Part shown: piece after piece, positions 58,247 to 64,000 of the stretch
Layout of the letters: each line of letters begins with the position of its first letter
Position numbering within the stretch: the stretch's first letter is position 1
Assembly: GCA_021904315.1 (NCBI GenBank)
Contig: CM038907.1
Span: 23,009,223 to 23,073,222, forward strand
Direction: 5' to 3'
Origin: Sphagnum magellanicum
Taxonomy: Eukaryota > Streptophyta > Sphagnopsida > Sphagnales > Sphagnaceae
DNA length: 64,000 nt
Program-made: the position numbers and the translations under genes
The notes under the pieces: model-generated
Database searches by the model: none
Told to the model about the DNA's origin: nothing
The model's input: the letters and a program-made list of their open reading frames with translations, nothing else

Positions 58247-58479
58247 AGAATTCATTAAGTCAAGCCTTTCCCAAAATAAGATCCTGGAAATCTTATGAAC
58301 TGATACCCAGTTTCATGATTTGGTACCCACTTTCTCTCACTATGTTAAAATCTGGATTACAAAGAATTCATTAAGTCAAGCCTTTCCCAAAATAAGATCC
58401 TGGACATCTTATGAACTGATACCCAGTTTCATGATTTGGTACCCACTTTCTCTTCACTATGTTAAAATCTGGATTACAA
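58247..58479. repeat. 116-bp tandem duplication, two nearly identical copies
   Basis: AGAATTCATTAAGTCAAGCC starts copies at 58247 and 58363. They continue through GATCCTGGA(A/C)ATCTTATG and TTTGGTACCCACTTTCTCT to CTGGATTACAA with only one or two differences, so this is a recent local duplication. Confidence 0.9.
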
Positions 58480-58487
58480 AGCAGCGA

Positions 58488-58720
58488 ATTTTTTCTTTCT
58501 TTCTTTTTCCACTTTTGCAATGTAGCCAAACTGGCAATCATCAACAAAAAAAATTAGCGAAGAATTTTGGCTATAGACTATATATTTTTGGGTAATTGCT
58601 GGAACCTGCTGCAGAAATTTGACAATTTCTTTTTTGATTTTCTCAAAATCTGGTGAATTATTCTCCTCAGAAAGTTTTTTAAAAAATTCTTTGTATGTCA
58701 AAAATCATATTTTTTCAAGT
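58488..58720 (-). repeat. SINE-like family, diverged copy
   Basis: It has a pyrimidine tract, then TTTTGCAATGTAGCCAAACT, GGCAATCATCAACA, AATTAGCGAAGAATTTTGGC and TATAG, matching the order of landmarks in 57352-57645. Confidence 0.5.
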
Positions 58721-58839
58721 CAAAAAAATGCAAATAATCTACCCAACAACAAAATAAATAATTATAGTAAATAAATAAAACTGATTATGAGATCCTGACT
58801 ATAGTCCCAAGTATGGGATAATAATATATTTATTAATTA

Positions 58840-59160
58840 AAGAAGGTGGGTAGGTTTTTGTTTTGTTTTGTTTTGTTTGTTTGTCATGTTGAGATGATCA
58901 TCTCCCAATCCATAGTCCCTCCCCCATCTCTTGTATTGTTGGAAAGACCTTGATGAGTTCAGGTGCAACCAAGGTGATCTCGGGAATGTTTAGACTTAAA
59001 ATTTATTGGATATTGAAACAATCTTGTCATTGATAATTCAATAAAAGAAAAACTAAAATGTTTAGGGAAATCAGGGGCACACTCTTGATATATTGTTGGA
59101 AAGCCTTTAAAGAACAAGATTTTATGGAGGCAATTTCATAATTTCTAAACCTATTAAGGT
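58840..59160. repeat. Dispersed repeat, copy 2 (first at 7640-8030), with TTTTG microsatellite
   Basis: Begins with a TTTTG run at about 58856-58885, then follows the landmarks listed for 7640-8030, and has a second GGAAAGCCTTTAAAGAACAA near 59098, matching the second GGAAAGCTCT of the other copy. Confidence 0.5.
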
Positions 59161-59731
59161 GTGCGAGATATTGATATATATATAATGTTTAAAATTTAAC
59201 CCAGAAACAAAAAAAACCAAAAAAAAAACCCTAATTATCACTAGGGTTTTCATCAAATTTTTTATATAAAAAATTTGACACAAAATAGAAAAATTAGTCA
59301 AATTTACACTAGAATTTATCAAAAATTTCCAAAACTTTCACTTTTTGGGGTTGAAAAATCAACAAAATATCTCGGAGGAAAAAAAATGACTGTGGTGAAA
59401 TGGCAAAATGGTAAAATCCCATGTATATATACATTTACCATGTATACTCCTCAAAATAGTAGCAGTATTCACAGCCCAAAACAGTTTCCTTTTTGGGAGC
59501 TCATTTGTTTCTAATTGAAACTTTGTCTCAAACTCACATAAAATAGGTAAGTAAACTGAGACCTCTTGCCAACAAATCCCTTTTAACATGGCACACATCT
59601 CAAGTATGCATGAACAAGTAGACTATCTGCTGTACTCATCATATTCAGCCATGCAATGCATCTTGCACAGCCCATTACTACCACTACTGTAATTGATATT
59701 GCAGTCTCTCTGTTTGATCAGTTGTTATATA

Positions 59732-59756
59732 CATGTGTGTGTGTGTGTGTGTGCGC
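59732..59756. repeat. (TG)n microsatellite
   Basis: TG run followed by GCGCGTGCGTGC. Confidence 0.95.
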
Positions 59757-60034
59757 GTGCGTGCATGTGTGGTAAAGAGTACAGACCTTGCCTGGACGTC
59801 ATCTCCTGCGTTCACTTCCACACAACACCATGGTGAATATGAATGTATGTTCTGCACTAGTCATGATCATCTCCGGTGCAACCCATCTGCTGCAATTCCT
59901 GATCTGTTTCTGTTCCTTTCATTAGAATCAAATGCGTTTGTAATTCCCATAGCAATAAATGGATGTTGTGGTCGTATTATGTTGGAAGTAGTCTAGTGTT
60001 TTGCCAAATTATGGATAATATGTACAAACACAGA

Positions 60035-60072
60035 GAGAGACAGAGTGAGAGAGAGAGAGAGAAAGAGAGAGA
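60035..60072. repeat. (GA)n microsatellite
   Basis: Interrupted GA run, about 60-120 bp before a possible exon. Confidence 0.9.
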
Positions 60073-60207
60073 TCTTACCACATCAAATACCTGTTGAGAG
60101 GTTTTGTATCCCGGGTGGTAGAGATTAGACACGGAGATGATTTCAGGAATTTCTGTTGTTTGGGAGCCATATTATACTGGCCAATTTTTCACTGGGATAT
60201 TGTGCAG

Positions 60208-60510
60208 GGGGTGAATAGTTTCAGGATTGCGCTTGCAAGGGCAGCGGTGCATCTTCAGGGTGCGCAATCTGGTGACTCTTGCATGTTGCGCCAGCTTGGA
60301 ACCCTGGGAGGACTGCATGATGCTGCCAAGTACATTAGTGCCATGGCAGGTGTCACCAAGATGAGTGCTGAAGAGGTCGAGCACCTGCATCATGCAGCAG
60401 CAGCTGCACCCAGCCAACAAAGACCTGTACTTCTCCGGACTTCAAAACACAACTTATCAGGAGGAGCTGATAATATTCACCATGCTCAGTGCGTGCCTTC
60501 TCATCTCTAG
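60208..60510 (+). CDS. Possible exon of unknown function (doubtful)
   Basis: An acceptor-like TATTGTGCAG ends at 60207. A 100-codon open stretch follows: it begins GVNSFRIALARAAVHLQG, continues through QLGTLGGLHDAAKYISAMAG and EEVEHLHHAAAAAP, and stops at 60510. Composition looks coding (GC-rich, Ala-rich, helical), but I recognise no family and found no partner exon upstream. It lies 220 bp before the B12D-like start on the same strand, so it may be a leader exon of that gene or a fragment of a decayed gene. Confidence 0.3.
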   Translation, partial: GVNSFRIALARAAVHLQGAQSGDSCMLRQLGTLGGLHDAAKYISAMAGVTKMSAEEVEHLHHAAAAAPSQQRPVLLRTSKHNLSGGADNIHHAQCVPSHL

Positions 60511-60730
60511 TGTCTACTTCAAGGTCTAGCTGAAGCGCTAGATTTCTCTTACAGATAACAGCTAGTATATTCCAATCTGTAGAAGAATCCACCTTAGATG
60601 TCACCAAGATTCATAATCCACTACTTGATTCTCATTGCTGCAGTCTGGATTAACAAGATACCATTTACTTTGAATATTTGTGCGAACTTGTGAACTTGTG
60701 TGATCACTGATTGCAACCCATATTGCGTGC

Positions 60731-61039
60731 ATGTCAATATTGAGCAGCTGGGTGGAACCAGCAGTATACCCACTGCTGGCTATGATCAGCATAGCATTCG
60801 GGCTAGGGATGATGACGATGTATAGAGAACTTGTGGATTCCCCAACAGTACTCATCGACAAGCGGAAGCGGGTGGGACTGGTGGAGATGGAGGACCCAGA
60901 ATGGACATCAAAAAAAGGGGAGCAGTTTGCCACCACTAGTCCATTGAAGCACATGGCCATGAGCAGGAACATTGCTGCTGAAAAGACCTCTGTTGGAACA
61001 GCCAGCAATAGTGCAGCACCATTAGGAGGTGGCTTATAG
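60731..61039 (+). CDS. B12D / NADH-ubiquinone MLRQ-subunit family protein
   Basis: 102 residues from the ATG at 60731 to TAG. The N-terminus (WVEPAVYPLLAMISIAFGLG then MMTMYRELVDSPTVLIDKRKR) follows the B12D/MLRQ pattern of W..P.VYPL, one membrane segment, then R.L..SP.V...K..R. Plant B12D proteins are small mitochondrial inner-membrane proteins related to the NDUFA4/MLRQ subunit and are linked to germination and hypoxia. The family is usually about 85-95 residues; this one has a longer Ser/Ala-rich tail (TASNSAAPLGGGL). The start is supported because W follows within seven residues, as in homologues. It is convergent with the hydrolase gene, with 368 bp between the stop codons. No intron is needed. 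Confidence 0.85.
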   Translation: MSILSSWVEPAVYPLLAMISIAFGLGMMTMYRELVDSPTVLIDKRKRVGLVEMEDPEWTSKKGEQFATTSPLKHMAMSRNIAAEKTSVGTASNSAAPLGGGL

Positions 61040-61407
61040 ATTTGTTGCGGCACTGCAGATACTTACACTGCTGTGACCACTAGAAAATGCTCTCATCACT
61101 GTTGCCAATATCTTCACTTCTCAGCTTCATGTATCATAACTGCAGCTTTGAATTTCCATCGATGTCATTACCTGATGAGCCTCTTGCAAACACACTGCAC
61201 AAAATTTTACAGCTTTATTCATCATGGAAGAAAAACCAAAGTTTGGTACAGGTTCCACTTTGGTAGACTTAGTTAAGGTGGACTAGAATAATTGACGTTT
61301 CTGATACACACTGGCAACCCATTGTAGTACTAAATGGATGCTTCGGTGAAAGAAAATCAAAAAAAAAAAAAGCCACCCAATTTTATGACAACAAAATGTT
61401 ATCTCTT

Positions 61408-63914
61408 CTAAAGCAACAAATTGTCAAGAAAGCTGACTGTTTTTTCAGCAAAGTCTGTGTGTTGCTGCTCAAGACTTATCGTTGCAATTTGATCAGGAGC
61501 TTGGTAGCCATAATCACCTACTTGATAGTGATTTGCGCCAACGATAGGAATAAATTCTGTGGTGTTCAAATTCACCAAGGGACCAAATCCTTTCGGTGGT
61601 GGATCCACATACAAATAACGGTATCTTTCATAGCCACCTGCGAATATGTCATCAAGAGTCCCATACATTTGTAGCACAGGCAACTCAGACTGGGTTAGGT
61701 TTATCAACCATCCACCTGCATGAAAGACTGCTGCATATACTTGATTTCCATAAGCACCAGCATATAGACTTGCCCCTAAGCCACCTAGTGAATGGCCACC
61801 AATTGCCCATCTATCCTCAGGGACTACTGCAACATCAGCAACAGAACCTGTTATTTGATCACTCTGAAGAGGAAGAGACACAAAATCTTTGCAGATGTCA
61901 ACACTTAGAAAATGCATTCGTTAAGGGGGAAATGAGATAGAAGAACGAAATACAAGAGCTTCAACAATGTTCATTGCAATAAGGCAATAGTGTGTTATGC
62001 TATTCTGAATGTTTTTGGTTTTTAGCTGCAGCAAAAAGACTGCACAAGCATATATCCACCAAACTTTTGTTCAAAAATATGAAGTAAAATTCTGCATTTG
62101 TCTTATCCCAAAAGTTAGTGATCTTGCTCAATAAATGACCTGAAAGTAAGAGCTAGAATGGTCTTGTGCTGAGACAACATGCACCAGATATGCAACAGCT
62201 CCATTGCTTCCCCAATCAAGCAAAATTCAAAATTTGCAAGGCTGCCCCTCACATACCAGAAAATGCAGAGATGTTGGAGTTGAGTACAACATTTGCATCT
62301 GCAAAATTGATCCCAGCATTACACAGAGGTAGCTGGACAATGACAACCATGTGCCCTCGTGCAGCAATCTCAAAAGCTAGAGGAAAGTATGCACGGCCAT
62401 CCACTGCAGCACCAGGGTAGTATATTAAACCCCCTCTCATCTGACTGGGGGTGAATATCCACCATACCCGCTGGAAGAGAGACCTAAGCCAATGGTTAGC
62501 ACCTCCATGCACATTGTAATACCTCCAAAATTGAAATTGCAGCACAGTAACTTGAGCACACCACAAATGCAAGATGGTAAGTATCTGTAAACACACTATT
62601 GAACTGTAATGGAGACGCTCAAATAAAACCATTGGACTTCTCAAAATGCTCAGAATTAGAATGACTATATGTCTGAGAGCCCACTATCTGAGAGGTACAG
62701 GGCTATAGTACCTGTGGGCTGGTTCCAGGAATTGGAAACTCTGTGAATTTCACATGAATATCACCTGGGTAAGGTTTTGAATCATTATGCCCTGGGGTGA
62801 GCTTTTCATTGTCCCCATAGGAAAGTGCCTTTGCTGAGGCAACTTCCCATTGAGAGTAAAAGAGCGAATACAATAAATACTGTGCAATGCAAACTGCATC
62901 ATTTGAGGTCAAACCCCCCTGACGATTGCAATATGGGTGTAGATCATTGCCCTTGCATTTACTGTGTACAAAATCAAAGTGACCCAAATTTGGAAACAGC
63001 AGAGTGCTGGTGTCCCCTGCAAGAAATGTGACAGAGATTCACCATTTTTAGAAGTGTTCTATGCATACATGTTGCTTAACTTGCTACACTTTCCTTTCAC
63101 CACATCCCAAATTAGCATTTATGAACCTATGACCCTGGAAAAAGCATGTGCTCTATGCCTCTCTATACCAGACAACAGGAGGTCAACATTGTTGGCAAAC
63201 AATTTGATTTGCAAACTCATGTATTCCCACAGATTGGATGACAAATCAAGACTTGTGAAATAGCAGTATTGAGGTTGGCTAATAACAAGTGCAACATCTA
63301 GTGCTCATTCTTCTGTTGCTCCAAATTGGTGACCTGAATTCTACATGATTTAAACACACAATCCCATTGCAAGCTGAATGCTCAGCATTAGGCTCTTGAC
63401 TTGCAAAAACACCCAGTATACTTGGTTCCATCACCAAAGAAACAAAAAACCTTGCCAAGTCAAATGCTCAGATTGAAGCTCAGCAATAGGCTTGAAGAGC
63501 TTGCCATAAATTCCGGCTGCCAATAATTTCACCTCTGTGACAAAATACTCGCAGAAGAAGTCTTCAGGTAGACTGATGAAATAAGGAGGAAAATTCGATT
63601 ACCGGCCATATGGGAAAACGATTTGGTGATCATTTCCGGAGTCACCAGAGTGTCCTTTCCACCATAAATGACTATTACCAAGAGATTGAGTGCCCGTGTA
63701 TCCAAATCCCCAGGCAGTGCAGCTGCCAACAAGATAAGGCCCTTAACTTTAGGTTGTAGAGTAACAGCCAATCTTGCTGCCACTACCCCACCATTGTTGC
63801 CATGTCCCAAAAGAGTCCAATACTCCACATGCAGCAATTGCATCATGGCACAAACCACATGCTCTACTGTTGCATTCTCCACAATTACTGCATAGTAGCC
63901 ATAGAGCGCTATCT
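61408..63914 (-). CDS. Tandem-domain alpha/beta hydrolase, 3' part of the gene (5' end beyond the window)
   Basis: Four minus-strand exons join in phase across GT-AG introns: about 63914-63603, 63016-62712, 62470-62257 and 61847-61408 (TAG stop). The first exon's 5' limit is tentative and the N-terminus lies outside the window. Two alpha/beta-hydrolase domains of the Abhydrolase_5 type follow each other. Domain 1 has YGYYAVIVENATV, an elbow GHGNNGG where GHSxGG is expected, IYGGKDTLV (acid) and LGHFDFVH (His). Domain 2 starts RVWWIFTPSQMRGGLIYYPG and AAVDGRAYFPL, and has a complete set: nucleophile elbow GGHSLGG, acid YGTLDDIF, histidine GANHYQVGDYG, then ATISLEQQ. Domain 2 therefore looks active, and domain 1 may be a non-catalytic duplicate. 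The substrate is unknown. Two separate genes are unlikely, since the domain 1 exon splices in phase to domain 2. Confidence 0.85.
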
Positions 63915-64000
63915 CTGTCCCCCATCCAAAAGTTCACTGCAAAGATCACGAAAAGTTCACGAAAACGTCATGCAATAATTCCGACCGATAGGAGAGCAAG
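63915..64000 (-). other. Window edge, intron or unresolved upstream exon of the hydrolase gene
   Basis: On the minus strand there are two acceptor-like sites, one ending at 63933 (TGATCTTTGCAG) and one at 63915 (GGGGGACAG). Only the second keeps the hydrolase frame open. The real exon limit cannot be fixed without sequence to the right. Confidence 0.4.

Noticed and set aside
1-64000. tRNA, rRNA or snRNA genes
   Set aside because: Scanned for B-box-like GGTTCGAATCC and clover-leaf arms on both strands by eye and found none convincing; a covariance-model scan was not possible.

Overview
This is a nuclear plant window. The evidence is spliced genes with GT-AG introns that match land-plant families (a SHINE-type AP2/ERF factor, a plant PRP38B-like splicing factor, an At1g63850-like BTB protein, a B12D-family protein), a Ty1/copia element primed by initiator tRNA-Met, and hAT remnants, all in AT-rich intergenic DNA. 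Six protein-coding genes in 64 kb and many old repeats suggest a medium or large genome. I lean towards a seedless plant or other non-angiosperm, but the sequence does not settle this.

Layout. 1-3.5 kb: satellite-like tandem arrays (about 53, 80 and 170 bp periods). 3.5-13.2 kb: gene-free DNA with several dispersed repeat families. 13.5-14.8 kb (+): a two-exon SHINE/WIN1-like transcription factor. 17.4-23.7 kb: one decayed Copia element on the minus strand, with both LTRs, interrupted by a 39-bp-period repeat block. 23.7-29.2 kb: gene-free, with a foldback and three copies of a SINE-like repeat. 29.9-31.3 kb (+): PRP38B-like gene as one uninterrupted reading frame. 31.3-41 kb: gene-free apart from a decayed hAT transposon (36.4-38.6 kb). 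42.1-44.2 kb (+): three-exon BTB protein. 45.9-46.4 kb: diverged tandem array between two convergent genes. 46.5-48.9 kb (-): a long unrecognised Ala/Gln/Ser-rich protein. 49-60 kb: repeats, including a 66-bp x 8 array and a MITE pair with perfect 18-bp inverted ends. 60.7-61.0 kb (+): B12D/MLRQ-like mitochondrial protein. 61.4-63.9 kb (-): 3' part of a gene for a protein with two tandem alpha/beta-hydrolase domains, running off the right edge.

The genes are unrelated housekeeping or regulatory genes (cuticle regulation, splicing, BTB adaptor, respiration-linked protein, hydrolase); I see no operon-like or clustered pathway. The least ordinary items are the tandem hydrolase, whose first domain appears to lack the serine nucleophile, the unrecognised 771-residue protein, and the SINE-like family, with about eight copies in this window.
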